Assembly: GCA_963664945.1 (NCBI GenBank)
Contig: OY761822.1
Location: 4,092,001 to 4,156,000, forward strand
Direction: 5' to 3'
Source: UBA6522 sp963664945
GTDB lineage: Bacteria > Pseudomonadota > Gammaproteobacteria > Steroidobacterales > Rariloculaceae
DNA length: 64,000 nucleotides
This document shows positions 9,641-18,505 of the stretch, piece after piece. Under the pieces are notes generated by a model that was given only the letters and a program-made list of their open reading frames with translations, was not told where the DNA came from and made no database searches. The translations under genes and the position numbers were made by a program. Position 1 is the first letter of the stretch. The number at the start of each line of letters is the position of its first letter.

Positions 9641-10105
9641 ATGCGTCGATTAATCATCGGCCTGGCCGCCGCGCTGGTCGCCCAGTTGGCTGCCGGCCAG
9701 CAAGACATGTCGCTCGAAGACTATGCGGCTCTGATGGAGTCGAACCGGATGGCGATCGCTGAGGTGGACGCGGCGGTCGATGCTGAAGCGTACGATGATG
9801 CGCGGGTGCACGTCGCCGTCCTTCGCCGGAACTTCCAGGAACTGCGGCGCTTCTGGTCTGCGCGAGACCATGCAGATGCAACCGGCATCGTCAGGGACGG
9901 CCTGGGGCGTCTTGCCGCGCTGGAGGAGCTGTTGGGCCGCTTTGGATTGTTTCAGAGCAGTGGCGAGGTACCTGACGCGCTGGTCCGGGAGGCTGCGGAG
10001 GAGTTTCGTAGTGCCGTCTGCGCCGCGTGCCACGATGCGTATCGTGAAGGGGATCGGCAGACGGGTTTTCGGTTTAGGGAAGGCGTGTACCAGGAGTTCG
10101 AATGA
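9641..10105 (+). CDS. Cytochrome c'-like periplasmic monoheme protein
   Basis: The 154-residue protein begins with a signal peptide (MRRLIIGLAAALVAQLAAG). The remainder is predicted largely helical and ends with a single heme motif CAACH about 25 residues from the C-terminus (VCAACHDAYREG). A four-helix layout with C-terminal CxxCH is the cytochrome c' plan, a family involved in NO binding or electron transfer in the periplasm. The start follows a TGGGAGG ribosome-binding site. It overlaps the next gene by four bases (ATGA), so the two are probably co-transcribed. Confidence 0.75.
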   Translation: MRRLIIGLAAALVAQLAAGQQDMSLEDYAALMESNRMAIAEVDAAVDAEAYDDARVHVAVLRRNFQELRRFWSARDHADATGIVRDGLGRLAALEELLGRFGLFQSSGEVPDALVREAAEEFRSAVCAACHDAYREGDRQTGFRFREGVYQEFE

Positions 10106-10806
10106 TGAATCGAGTCGATGCTTTCTTATCAGCGTTTCCAAGCATCCGTGGCGTCAGCCTTGTCGCGACGATATGGGTACTTGCGTTGAGCCTGACGCCA
10201 GCCCAATCCCAAGAGTGGAATCAGTACCTCGCCTTCGATGACTACTTCAGTGCCGCGTTTCCCGGTGAGCCTTCGATCCACGAAGGTACGCATCCGACCG
10301 AGTACGGTTTGCAGTTACCATCGCGCGTTTATTCCGCGACCGATATGTTCGGGGAGTACTCAGTCACTGTCGTCGACTGGCGCGGGGCCGCTGAACAGCA
10401 CCTGATCAGCTACGAGGCGTGCCTGGCGAGCGTTGTCGATCTCCGCGGTGGTGACAATCCGGCGGTTTGCGGTAATCGGACCAACGGCGAGATTCGCGGG
10501 GCGACGTTGCACGCCGCAACTGAGTATCTGCGGCGAGACAGTGAGCTCACGCATTTCGGGCTGACGGCTGCGGAAGGGGTGGAGGGTACGCGAGTTCAGC
10601 TCCGTAACCCGGATGGGTCGCACACCTATGTCGCTATCTACTGGCATGAGCTTCGCCTCTACATCGTGGACGCGACCTCGCTGCCGGGTATGCCTCCGCC
10701 TGTCGCGTTCACGACGTCGATGGGTTTCATCGACGAAGATGGGAGAAGGATTCGGTATTCGGGGCGTTATACCCCGCTCTTTCCTGTTCCTTCCCGTGGC
10801 CGGTGA
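10102..10806 (+). CDS. Secreted hypothetical protein, paralogue of the gene at 15587
   Basis: The 234-residue product has an N-terminal hydrophobic leader (SLVATIWVLALSLTPAQS). The mature part shares much of its length with the protein encoded at 15587-16210: QYLAFDDYFSAAFPGEP against QYLALDDRFSADFPAAP, GEYSVTVVDWR against GKYSVTVVDWR, and near-identical C-termini (GFIDEDGRRIRYSGRYTPLF). No catalytic motif is evident. Each copy sits next to a short DUF6152-like gene, so the pair appears to be a duplicated two-gene unit. Function unknown; periplasmic location is likely. Confidence 0.7.
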   Translation: MMNRVDAFLSAFPSIRGVSLVATIWVLALSLTPAQSQEWNQYLAFDDYFSAAFPGEPSIHEGTHPTEYGLQLPSRVYSATDMFGEYSVTVVDWRGAAEQHLISYEACLASVVDLRGGDNPAVCGNRTNGEIRGATLHAATEYLRRDSELTHFGLTAAEGVEGTRVQLRNPDGSHTYVAIYWHELRLYIVDATSLPGMPPPVAFTTSMGFIDEDGRRIRYSGRYTPLFPVPSRGR

Positions 10807-10946
10807 GCGAATTGTGATTTCAGGAGTGATTAAGATGCCCTCACGATGCTTGTTTTTAGCGATCTTCTGTTCAGTTGCGGCGGTCCTGCCGGTCAGCGCG
10901 CACCACTCGCACGCCATTTTCGATACGGAGACATGGGTGACTCTAG

Positions 10947-12973
10947 CCCGACTTCGACAACTCAGGCGGATTTCCGGTTGATTTGAGCGGTTATTGGCCG
11001 GATACGGTCATGTAACGTTTTGATTGTATTGATGGGGGATTCGTCGAACGGGCTGTAGTGCCGACCTTGCCCCTTGATTTATGGGGTATTTCGGGCACGC
11101 TATGGGTCCATGTTCGTGCGTGCCAAGAGGCGTTTCAAGGACGGCAAGGAGCACCGTTACTGGAGCGTGGTGGAGAACTGCCGGAGCCCGGACGGTCGCG
11201 TGGTGCAGCGGCAAGTGCTGTATCTCGGAGAGATCAACGACGGCCAGCGGGCGGCGTGGTGCCGATCCATCGAGGTGTTGTGCGGGGAGTCGGGTCCGAA
11301 GCCGGTGGCGCTGTTTCCGGCGGATCGGGAAGCGCCGGAGTTGGCCTGCGAGGTGGTCCAGATCGAGCTGAAGGCGTTGCGGTTGCGCCGGGCGCGTCAG
11401 TGGGGGGCGTGCTGGCTGGCGCTGGTGCTGTGGGCGCGGCTGGATCTGGACCGGTTTTGGCGTCCGCGGCTTCCGCCGAGCCGTCAGGGCACGCGCTGGC
11501 TGGACGTGTTGAAGACGCTGGTTTGCTACCAGTTGATCGATCCGGGCAGCGAGTGGCGGCTGCACCGGCACTGGTACGCGCACAGCGCCATGGGGGATTT
11601 GCTGGGCCGCCCGGCGGAGGCGGTGGGCGGGCACACGCTGTACCGCTGTCTGGACAAGCTGGCGGGGCACAAGCGGGCGTTTTTCTCGTTTCTGCGGGAC
11701 CGCTGGGAGACGTTGTTCGATGCGCGTTTCGATGTTTTGCTTTACGACCTGACCTCCACTTATTTTGAGAGCGATCCGAGGTTTTCGGACAAGCGCCGGT
11801 TCGGTTACAGCCGCGACAAGCGCTCGGACTGCGTGCAGGTGGTGATCGCCTTGATCGTGACGCCCGAGGGTTTTCCGCTGGCCTACGAGGTGATGCCGGG
11901 CAACACCTCCGACAAGACCACGCTGGCGGGGTTTCTGAAGAAGATCGAGGCGCAATACGGGCGATCCGAGCGGGTCTGGATCATGGACCGGGGCATTCCC
12001 ACCGAGGCGACGCTGGAGGCGATGCGCACGGGGCCGGCACCGGTGCATTACCTGGTGGGCACGCCCAAGGGCCGATTGAGCAAACTGGAGAAGGCGTTCG
12101 TGGGCAAGCCCTGGCGGCAGGTTCGCGAGTCGGTGGAGGTGAAGTTGTTGGCCAGGGACGGGGAACTGCACATCCTGGCCCAGAGCCGGGCGCGCGTGTT
12201 GAAGGAACGCGGCATGCGCCGGCGCCGACTGAAGAAATTGTGGCGCCGCTTGCACGAGTTGCGCCGCCAATCGCTGAAACGCGACGAGTTGCTGCTGAAG
12301 CTGGGCGCCGCAAAGAAGGAGGCGGGGCGCGCCTGGCATCTGGTGGACATCGGCTTGCCCAAGGCCCGGGAGGCGGTGACGGCCGAGACGTTCACGTTCT
12401 CACTGCGGCGCGAGCGGCTGCGCCAAGCCCGGCGCCGCGAGGGCCGGTATTTGCTGCGGTCCAACCTCACCGGTGAGGACCCGGCGACCTTGTGGCGCTA
12501 CTACATGCAGCTCTCCGAGATCGAGCAGGCGTTCAAGGAACTGAAGCACGATCTGGCCATCCGGCCGATCTTCCATCAGCGCGAGGATCGGATCGAAGCG
12601 CACATCTTTGTCGCCTTCATCGCCTACTGCCTGCATGTGACGTTGAAAAACCTGGCCCGACCGCACGCCCCGGGACTGACGCCCCGGGCGATCCTGGAGA
12701 AGTTCGCCACCATGCAAATGGTCGATGTGCATCTGCCGACCACTGACGGGCGGCATCTCGTCCTGCCCCGGCGCACCGATCCAACCCGCGACCAGCAACT
12801 GCTGCTGCACCAACTCAAGATGAAACTGCCCGAACAGCCGCCCCCACGGATATCGGCCTAGATCATCGTCGAAGCGACGATCTCACGGCGCTGCCGTAGT
12901 GCCGACCTTTCGCGTTCTCGAACAGAAAATCAATAAGTTACAAGCGACAAAACGCCGAGTTGTCGAAGTCGGG
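10947..12973 (+). mobile_element. IS1634-family insertion sequence, 2,027 bp, with CTAG duplication
   Basis: The ends are perfect 18-bp inverted repeats (GCCCGACTTCGACAACTC at 10947-10964 less the last base or so, and its complement at 12957-12973). CTAG flanks both sides (10943-10946 and 12974-12977), and removing the element with one CTAG restores the DUF6152 reading frame. Because CTAG is itself a palindrome, the element edge could be drawn up to four bases outward. It carries one intact transposase gene. Confidence 0.9.
11110..12861 (+). CDS. IS1634-family (IS4 superfamily) transposase
   Basis: The 583-residue protein starts best at ATG 11110 (MFVRAKRRFKDGKEHRY), matching the usual N-terminus of this family. 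The N-terminal region contains WSVVENCRSPDGRVVQRQ. The DDE core is visible with D in VLLYDLTSTYFE, a second D in VWIMDRGIPTEATLE, and a late E in the YYMQLSEIEQAFKELKHDL helix, the Y-x6-E-type signature of the IS4 superfamily. GYSRDKRSDCVQVVIALIV is also characteristic. The frame is intact, so the element may be active. Confidence 0.92.
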   Translation: MFVRAKRRFKDGKEHRYWSVVENCRSPDGRVVQRQVLYLGEINDGQRAAWCRSIEVLCGESGPKPVALFPADREAPELACEVVQIELKALRLRRARQWGACWLALVLWARLDLDRFWRPRLPPSRQGTRWLDVLKTLVCYQLIDPGSEWRLHRHWYAHSAMGDLLGRPAEAVGGHTLYRCLDKLAGHKRAFFSFLRDRWETLFDARFDVLLYDLTSTYFESDPRFSDKRRFGYSRDKRSDCVQVVIALIVTPEGFPLAYEVMPGNTSDKTTLAGFLKKIEAQYGRSERVWIMDRGIPTEATLEAMRTGPAPVHYLVGTPKGRLSKLEKAFVGKPWRQVRESVEVKLLARDGELHILAQSRARVLKERGMRRRRLKKLWRRLHELRRQSLKRDELLLKLGAAKKEAGRAWHLVDIGLPKAREAVTAETFTFSLRRERLRQARRREGRYLLRSNLTGEDPATLWRYYMQLSEIEQAFKELKHDLAIRPIFHQREDRIEAHIFVAFIAYCLHVTLKNLARPHAPGLTPRAILEKFATMQMVDVHLPTTDGRHLVLPRRTDPTRDQQLLLHQLKMKLPEQPPPRISA

Positions 12974-13318
12974 CTAGAGGGCAACGTGCTGCAGGTCCAA
13001 TGGACCTTTCCGCACGCGTGGATTTACCTGGAGGTCGAAAACGAGGAGGGTGAGTCGCAGATCTGGGCAATGGAGGGCGCCAATCCGAATTCGATCCAGA
13101 TAACAGGTGTCAACAGGGAAGACATCCTGCCCGGCGACAGGCTCAGAGCGCGCTGCCACCCGTTGCGTGATGGTGCGACCGGTTGCGTACTTGGCTTCGT
13201 TACGCCGCTGCACGGTGATACTGCGCGAGGTCACGGAGTCGAACTGGCGTGGAATTGACAAGCCCTCGCTTACGCTGGGAACCGTGGGAGTCCAAACAAT
13301 AGTGTTCAAGATGACGAA

Positions 13319-13399
13319 TCGAACGCTGGTTTTGGTTTTGTCACGCCGATACACGGCGACATGGCGCGCGGGCACGGCGTTGAGCGAGCCTGGAATTGA
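13319..13399 (+). pseudogene. Remnant of a second short DUF6152-like gene (C-terminus only)
   Basis: The frame reads SNAGFGFVTPIHGDMARGHG and then VERAWN-stop. This almost duplicates the C-terminus of the preceding gene (GFVTPLHGDTARGHGVELAWN) and of the 15106 gene (GFVTPMHGDPARGHGVERAWN). No upstream portion survives. It shows that another tandem copy once lay here and was deleted down to its last 27 codons. Confidence 0.7.
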
Positions 13400-13424
13400 G
13401 AGCCGATTAGAAGGTGTTACCAGT

Positions 13425-13962
13425 ATGAATCCGCAACGAATGTTGACCGCGCTCATCGGCGTCGCATCAGTTACCTGCTGGATTGCGGTCGGCTGGGCAC
13501 AGGTTACCGATCCGGCGCCTCTGATCGAGCAAGACGATGCTCTCAAGGTCTCCGATCACGTTTACGTGATTCTCGACGATGGCCGCAGGTATATCCCGAA
13601 TGTAGGAGGACCGCGTGCTGTTTGCCGGTGACGTCGCGATGCGGAGGTACCCGAGGCTCGCGAGTCCAAGCTCCGGTGTTGCCGTCTGGCTCGAGGCATT
13701 GGAAGCGATACAGTCGCTCGATGTCGACGTTGTGGTCCCGAGCCATGGCCCTTTGGGCGATGCAACGGTAATCGACGCGTACGAGGAGTATTTCGCCACG
13801 ATTCAGTCGCGTGTCGGCGAGCTCAAGACTCAGGGACTTTCAGCCGACGAGATCGTCGAGCGGCTGACGAGCGAGCTTGCCCCGCGGCTCTCTGACTGGC
13901 AGGAGAACGGAACCGCCATAATCGATACTACCGTGAGAACAGCCTTCGACGAGGCACCGTGA
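13425..13962 (+). pseudogene. Metallo-beta-lactamase-fold hydrolase with deleted catalytic middle
   Basis: The first part (13425 to about 13605) has a signal peptide and the MBL N-terminal strand pair (VSDHVYVILDDGRRYIPNVG). The frame then shifts, and from about 13612 the sequence resumes at the end of an MBL domain (VLFAGDVAMRRYPRLASPSS, then VDVVVPSHGPLGD). The HxHxDH metal-binding block and roughly 100 residues between the halves are missing, and the two parts are out of frame. It cannot encode an active metalloenzyme. Confidence 0.75.
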
Positions 13963-14071
13963 GCTCAGACCGAAACCGCGCGTCTACTCTGCGCGTTAAA
14001 GATGACCCAGAGGTAGATGAATCGATCTCACTCTTGGTACCGTATCACCCAGTTCAACCAGGGATAAGGAA

Positions 14072-15064
14072 ATGATTGCTTCTAGAGTCTCGATTGTCTT
14101 GTTTTTCTGCACGGTTACCGCCAACGCGCATCATGCGGCGACCGGACGTTACGAGCCGAATTCATTCGGCGAGATTGAGGGGATCATTACGGACGTGTTC
14201 TGGCGAAATCCCCACGTGCGCTTGCTCATTGCCGTCGACGGCGAAGGCGGGCAGGAAGACGTGTGGGAGGTCGATTTCGGATCGGTCAACACGGTCCAGC
14301 GCCTCGGTGTATCCCGTGACACCGTAACGGTCGGCGAGCGAGTCAGCGTCTACGGCAGGTTGGGTCGTGACGGCCTGAAGGCCATGTTTGCGGGCTCGAT
14401 CGTCCTGCCCGACGGCGAAGAGGTCCTGCTGCAGGCGGGAGAGCGGCAGCGCTACGGGCTGACCGATGCGGCGCTGCGCGACGCGAAGAACGAGGCTGCG
14501 GAACTGCGATCCGACATCTTCCGCGTCTGGCTCCCGTTGGAGCGGCCCAGAACGGGTCACGTCGACTTCGGGTACCCGCTGACCGCGGCGGGCAGAGCGG
14601 TGCAGGCCCAGTGGGATCCGGAGCAGGATCCGGCGCTGCAATGCATTCCGCCCGGGATGCCAACCGCGATGGACAACCCCTACCCCGTCGAGTTTCGCGA
14701 GGAAGGTGACACCATCGTCATGTTGCTTGAGGAGTGGGATGGGTTGCGCACGATTCATATGAATGCCATGGGCGAGCCCGCGCAGCCGCGCATGGGTCGT
14801 TCAGTCGGTCGCTGGGAGGACAGGACGCTCGTGGTCCGGACGACCGATATCGACTGGCGCTACGTGGACGATCTCGGCACGCCCCAGAGCGAGGACGTCG
14901 TCATCGACGAACGCTTCACGCTGAGCGAGGACGGCACTGAGCTCCACTGGGAGGGGCGAATCACGGACCCGGTCAACTTCACCGAGCCGGTGGTTCAGGA
15001 AATCGTCTGGACGTGGGTGCCCGGGCACGAGATCAAGCCCTTCAATTGCGCGCTTCCCGAGTAG
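14072..15064 (+). CDS. Long DUF6152-like exported protein
   Basis: The 330-residue product has a short signal peptide ending before the conserved HH (VTANAHHAATGRYEP). The N-terminal domain (residues about 20-115) follows the DUF6152 pattern: GEIEGIITDVFWRNPHVRL, W-E-V-D, VTVGERVSVYGRLGRDG. The C-terminal domain has DPALQCIPPGMPTAMDNPYP, EEWDGLRTIHMN and SVGRWEDRTLVV, shared with proteins at 51942, 53725 and 63056. A GGATAAGG ribosome-binding site precedes the ATG. The function of this family is not established; periplasmic location is inferred from the leader. Confidence 0.8.
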   Translation: MIASRVSIVLFFCTVTANAHHAATGRYEPNSFGEIEGIITDVFWRNPHVRLLIAVDGEGGQEDVWEVDFGSVNTVQRLGVSRDTVTVGERVSVYGRLGRDGLKAMFAGSIVLPDGEEVLLQAGERQRYGLTDAALRDAKNEAAELRSDIFRVWLPLERPRTGHVDFGYPLTAAGRAVQAQWDPEQDPALQCIPPGMPTAMDNPYPVEFREEGDTIVMLLEEWDGLRTIHMNAMGEPAQPRMGRSVGRWEDRTLVVRTTDIDWRYVDDLGTPQSEDVVIDERFTLSEDGTELHWEGRITDPVNFTEPVVQEIVWTWVPGHEIKPFNCALPE

Positions 15065-15105
15065 CGTGAGACGGGTGGGGCGAAGACGGTGAGTTGTCCG
15101 TGATA

Positions 15106-15516
15106 ATGCCAGGAGTGCCGAAGTTGCGGTTGTTATCCTTGATTCTCGCGGTTCTGTGTGCGGTTGCTGCGGCCTTGCCGGTCCCCGCGCACCACTCGCA
15201 AGGTATGTACGACCTCTCGGCCTGGACCACTATGGAGGGGACGGTTCGGCAGGTTCGCTGGAGTAACCCGCACGCGTGGGTTTTCCTCGACGTCGAGGAC
15301 GAGCAGGGCCAGGTACAGACGTGGGCGCTCGAGGGCGCGAGGCCGAACTCGATCGAGGAGTCAGGGGTTCGCAGAGACCACTTGCTGCCGGGCGATCGGA
15401 TCAGCGCCCGCTGCCACCGGCTCAAAGACGGCTCGGCGGGCTGTGTGCTCGGGTTCGTAACGCCGATGCACGGCGATCCCGCGCGCGGACACGGCGTCGA
15501 GAGAGCCTGGAACTGA
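15106..15516 (+). CDS. Short DUF6152-like exported protein
   Basis: This is the intact paralogue of the IS-split gene at 10835. It has a signal peptide (LLSLILAVLCAVAAALPVPA) followed by HHSQGMYDLSAWTTMEGTV, NPHAWVFLDVEDE, PNSIEESGVRRDHLLPGDR and GFVTPMHGDPARGHG. The start is ambiguous. ATG 15106 is used here, but aligning AGGAG with the paralogue would favour GTG 15115 or TTG 15124. It lies 41 bases after the long DUF6152 gene and just before the secreted-protein gene at 15587, so the three may form an operon. Confidence 0.8.
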   Translation: MPGVPKLRLLSLILAVLCAVAAALPVPAHHSQGMYDLSAWTTMEGTVRQVRWSNPHAWVFLDVEDEQGQVQTWALEGARPNSIEESGVRRDHLLPGDRISARCHRLKDGSAGCVLGFVTPMHGDPARGHGVERAWN

Positions 15517-15586
15517 CATGCCTTCTTGTTCAGCGAGAGACAGGCTGCACCCGCGTCCAAATAGTTCCAGCCCCGTACGGGGCGTA

Positions 15587-16210
15587 ATGTGTCTGATGTC
15601 GCTCGCTGCGTCCACGCTGTTCCCCGGCCTCGGAGCGGCGTTCGCTCAAGCTCAGGAGTTGAACCAGTATCTCGCCCTGGACGATCGTTTCAGCGCCGAT
15701 TTTCCGGCCGCGCCGACTATCCGCGAAAGCTCGTATACGACGGAATTGGGCATCATCTTGCCGGCTCGGGTCTATACGGCCGAGGATGACTTCGGGAAGT
15801 ACTCGGTCACGGTCGTCGATTGGCGCGATACCGAGGAGCTATACGAGGCATTTTTGGCGGGGTGTCAAGACTGCGACGGCGCGATGCCGAACGATATCCG
15901 AGGAGCGGCGCTCCACGCGGCATTCGGTTTCGTAAGTCGTGGAGGCGAGGTGACATACTTGGGGAAAATGGACACCGAAGAGGTCGACGGGGTACGTGTC
16001 CACCTCCTCAGCGAGGATGGCTCCCGCACGTACGCGACCACTCACTGGCATGAATACCGCCTCTACATCATCGAGGCAACCGCGCTGCCGAGCGCCCCGC
16101 CACCGAATTCCTTCCCTGTTTCGATCGGTTTTATCGACGAAGAAGGCAGGCGGGTTCGGTATGAGGAGCGGTACGCTCCCCTGTTCCCGACGCCTGCCCG
16201 CAACCGGTAA
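15587..16210 (+). CDS. Secreted hypothetical protein, paralogue of the gene at 10102
   Basis: ATG 15587 gives a signal peptide (MCLMSLAASTLFPGLGAAFA) cut before QAQELNQYL; an upstream ATG at 15518 adds a non-leader-like 23 residues. The mature protein has LALDDRFSADFPAAP, DFGKYSVTVVDWRD, TYATTHWHEYRLYIIEA and IGFIDEEGRRVRYEERYAPLF, closely matching the 10102 product but lacking about 15 residues in the middle loop. No known enzymatic motif. It follows a short DUF6152-like gene; the other copy precedes one, which points to a shared periplasmic role. Confidence 0.7.
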   Translation: MCLMSLAASTLFPGLGAAFAQAQELNQYLALDDRFSADFPAAPTIRESSYTTELGIILPARVYTAEDDFGKYSVTVVDWRDTEELYEAFLAGCQDCDGAMPNDIRGAALHAAFGFVSRGGEVTYLGKMDTEEVDGVRVHLLSEDGSRTYATTHWHEYRLYIIEATALPSAPPPNSFPVSIGFIDEEGRRVRYEERYAPLFPTPARNR

Positions 16211-16359
16211 GCTACCGGATACGCCTTACGGGCGTTCCGCGCCACGAGCGCCTATAGCGCGCGAATGTCCGCAAGCAAGAGCGGTCATTGGGTATTTCGG
16301 ACAAGCGAAGTAAACGAACTGCCAATCCCGCGCATCCAACGAGATAATCAGGGACCTCA

Positions 16360-16971
16360 ATGGGCCAGCCTGTGCACATGACGAACGTATCGCGCAAAGC
16401 TGCGACAATCGTTTCCGGACCGGAACCGGGGTTGGAAGCGATCGACAGGAAAAGCGTGATGCTGTGCGTACGAGCGGCTCAGGGCGGCGACATTGACGCC
16501 TTCGAGAAGCTCTATCGGCACTTCGCAGGTCTTGTTTACGGGCTGTGCTTGCGGATACTTGCGTCGCCGGCGGATGCGGAAGACTGTGTGCAGTTGACCT
16601 TCACGAAGGCGTGGGCTCAGCTCGAGCGGTTTGAAGCACGCAGCGAATTCGGGACCTGGCTTCACCGCATAGCCGTCAATGAAGCTCTGATGGAGAAGCG
16701 ACGACGCAAGCGACGATTTGAGCTGGTGCGTGCACAGGACGAGCCAGCTTCGGAGAAAAGCGGTACTGGGGCGGCGCTCGATATCGAAGCAGCCATTGCC
16801 GGCCTGCCGATGAGGCGCCGCCACGTTTTTGTACTGAAAGCCGTTTACGGTTACAGCCACGAAGAGGTCGCCGACCTTCTCGGCATTTCTTCCGGGACCG
16901 CCAGAGCCCATTATCACCAGGCACGCCAGACACTGATGGGCGTGCTGGATCAGGAGAAGCAGCATGAGTGA
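16360..16971 (+). CDS. ECF-family RNA polymerase sigma factor
   Basis: The 203-residue protein has the two domains of an extracytoplasmic-function sigma factor. Region 2 contains DAFEKLYRHFAGLVYGLCLR and AEDCVQLTFTKAWAQL. Region 4 contains LPMRRRHVFVLKAVYGYSHE and VADLLGISSGTARAHYHQAR. The start may be ATG 16360 or 16378. It overlaps the next gene by eight bases (16964-16971). The following gene looks like its membrane anti-sigma partner, and the exported DUF4097 and DUF5916 genes downstream are candidate regulon members; an envelope-stress role is inference. Confidence 0.9.
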   Translation: MGQPVHMTNVSRKAATIVSGPEPGLEAIDRKSVMLCVRAAQGGDIDAFEKLYRHFAGLVYGLCLRILASPADAEDCVQLTFTKAWAQLERFEARSEFGTWLHRIAVNEALMEKRRRKRRFELVRAQDEPASEKSGTGAALDIEAAIAGLPMRRRHVFVLKAVYGYSHEEVADLLGISSGTARAHYHQARQTLMGVLDQEKQHE

Positions 16972-17482
16972 CAACAAGGTTCCCCGTGCCGAGAAACTGG
17001 AAGAGCGTGTCGCCAAAATGGCGCGGGAAGTGATGCCCGGGAGGGACCTCTGGCCGGAGATCTCCTCACGCCTTGAGCCCCGGGACAGGACTACCTCAGC
17101 CTCGCGGGCTGCGTGGCAGCCTCGCGGCTGGGCCTCGATCTGCGTAGCGGCCGCCGCAGGCTACCTGTTTGCGACGTGGATTCCGTTGTCATCGATGTCT
17201 CCGCAGATCGGACAACAGACTCTGCCCGCACAACTTCGGGCCGAGTTGATGGCGGAAATCCAGCCGACTCTTGACCAACTTCCCGCTGGTACGCGGGCCG
17301 TGGTGGAGACGGACCTGGCCGGATTCGAGCTTGACTGGCTTCGGGTCGAAGAGGCCTCGGAATCGGAGCCCGATAACCCCTTGTTGAGCGAACTGTTGAT
17401 GTCCGCGCAGGATCGGGCCCAATCGGTTCGGGACCAGCTTGTCAGGTTAACGAACGATCAGGCTGAAGCGGTGGGTACATGA
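16964..17482 (+). CDS. Putative membrane anti-sigma factor
   Basis: The 172-residue protein has an N-terminal cytoplasmic helix region (LEERVAKMAREVMPGRDLW), one hydrophobic segment at about residues 60-80 (WASICVAAAAGYLFATW) and a periplasmic helical tail. RDLWPEISSRL followed by a single membrane pass is common in anti-sigma proteins paired with ECF sigma genes. No zinc-binding HxxxCxxC motif is present, so it is not a ZAS-type anti-sigma. Overlap with both neighbours (8 and 4 bases) argues for translational coupling. Confidence 0.65.
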   Translation: MSDNKVPRAEKLEERVAKMAREVMPGRDLWPEISSRLEPRDRTTSASRAAWQPRGWASICVAAAAGYLFATWIPLSSMSPQIGQQTLPAQLRAELMAEIQPTLDQLPAGTRAVVETDLAGFELDWLRVEEASESEPDNPLLSELLMSAQDRAQSVRDQLVRLTNDQAEAVGT

Positions 17483-18447
17483 AGTCAGATAACGGGAAGC
17501 TTGCGACGATGTTGGCCGCGGCCTTGCTCGCCGGACTCGCCGATGGCCAGACAGTTGACCCTGTCGTCATTGATGACCAGACATTTGACCGGATTTTCCC
17601 GGCACCAACCCCGGGACAGGTTACCGTCTCAATGGCGGTGGGCGAATTGATCGTCAGGGGATGGGACCAGGACGAAATCGAGGTTTCGGGGGAACTCGGT
17701 GAAGACGCGCTGCGCGTCGAGTTGACTCTGGACGAAGGACAGATGCTGATCAATGTGGTTCCCGTTCCCGAGGGCACTGAACCTGCGTACGGCGGCGAAA
17801 CCGACATCTTTGTCAGGATGCCGCGCCAGAGCAGTCTGACTTTCTCGACGACCGACGCCGAGGGGCTGATCGCGGGCATTCACGGCAGCCAGTCACTGCA
17901 TACGATCAGCGGCGATATCGAGACGGAATTCTGGTCGGGACCCATTACCGCAGAATCCGCAAGTGGCGACCTGGCGATCTCCAATCGGACCGGGTTCGGT
18001 GCGCCCGGAGAGGTGCCGAACCCCGATCTTTCCGAACTGGATGAGGTAGTACTGACGACCCTGAGCGGCGAGATCGAAGCTCGTGGCCCTTTTAGTCAGT
18101 TGACGGCATCGACAGTGAGCGGCGACATAGAACTAGACGTCGCCAACGTTTCGATGCTTCACCTTGAAACCAGCAACGGAGATATTGAGGTTCAGGCCAC
18201 CTTGAGTGCCGGAGCCGAAGTGAATGCAGAAACGATCAATGGCGACGTGGAACTGGACATCGGCGAAGAAGGCAACCTGACGCTGGATCTGGGGTCGTTC
18301 AGCGGCCGCATCGAAAACTGCTTCGGGTACGAAGATCTGCCGTCAAGCTCCGGCTCAGGACGCGAGTTACGTATCGACGGCCCCGACAACTCGCCGAGCA
18401 TACGTGCCCGGACGCTGAACGGCGATATCGAAATCTGCGCCTCCTAG
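17479..18447 (+). CDS. DUF4097-type beta-helical exported protein
   Basis: The 322-residue product begins with a leader (LATMLAAALLAGLADGQ). It then shows the repeated short strands of the DUF4097 family, each with an SGDIE or NGDIE/V turn: HTISGDIETEFWSG, ESASGDLAISN, TLSGEIEARGPF, TVSGDIELDVANV, TSNGDIEVQATL, TINGDVELDIG and TLNGDIEICAS. This implies a beta-solenoid on the outside of the inner membrane. It is the third gene of the sigma/anti-sigma operon (ATGA overlap). Such proteins often accompany anti-sigma loci; their exact role is unknown. Confidence 0.82.
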   Translation: MKSDNGKLATMLAAALLAGLADGQTVDPVVIDDQTFDRIFPAPTPGQVTVSMAVGELIVRGWDQDEIEVSGELGEDALRVELTLDEGQMLINVVPVPEGTEPAYGGETDIFVRMPRQSSLTFSTTDAEGLIAGIHGSQSLHTISGDIETEFWSGPITAESASGDLAISNRTGFGAPGEVPNPDLSELDEVVLTTLSGEIEARGPFSQLTASTVSGDIELDVANVSMLHLETSNGDIEVQATLSAGAEVNAETINGDVELDIGEEGNLTLDLGSFSGRIENCFGYEDLPSSSGSGRELRIDGPDNSPSIRARTLNGDIEICAS

Positions 18448-18505
18448 TACTTGCGCGCAACACCGGAACAAGCAACTCAACCGTTTGATTTATAGAGCTT
18501 TCTTT

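Larger units (their letters stand above)
10835..13258 (+). pseudogene. Short DUF6152-like exported protein gene, split by IS1634-family element
   Basis: The 5' part (10835-10946) encodes a signal peptide and the HH motif (VSAHHSHAIFDTETWVT). The 3' part (12978-13258) encodes LEGNVLQVQWTFPHAW through the C-terminus GFVTPLHGDTARGHGVELAWN-stop. Joining them with one copy of CTAG restores a 130-residue frame that aligns end to end with the intact paralogue at 15106-15516 (there TTMEGTVRQVRWSNPHAW). An AGGAG ribosome-binding site precedes ATG 10835. The gene is therefore inactivated only by the insertion. Confidence 0.9.

Noticed and set aside
11008..12339. A 443-residue minus-strand open frame opposite the IS1634 transposase
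   Set aside because: Low-complexity composition (Gln, Arg, Pro, His) typical of antisense frames in high-GC DNA; the sense frame is a clear transposase.
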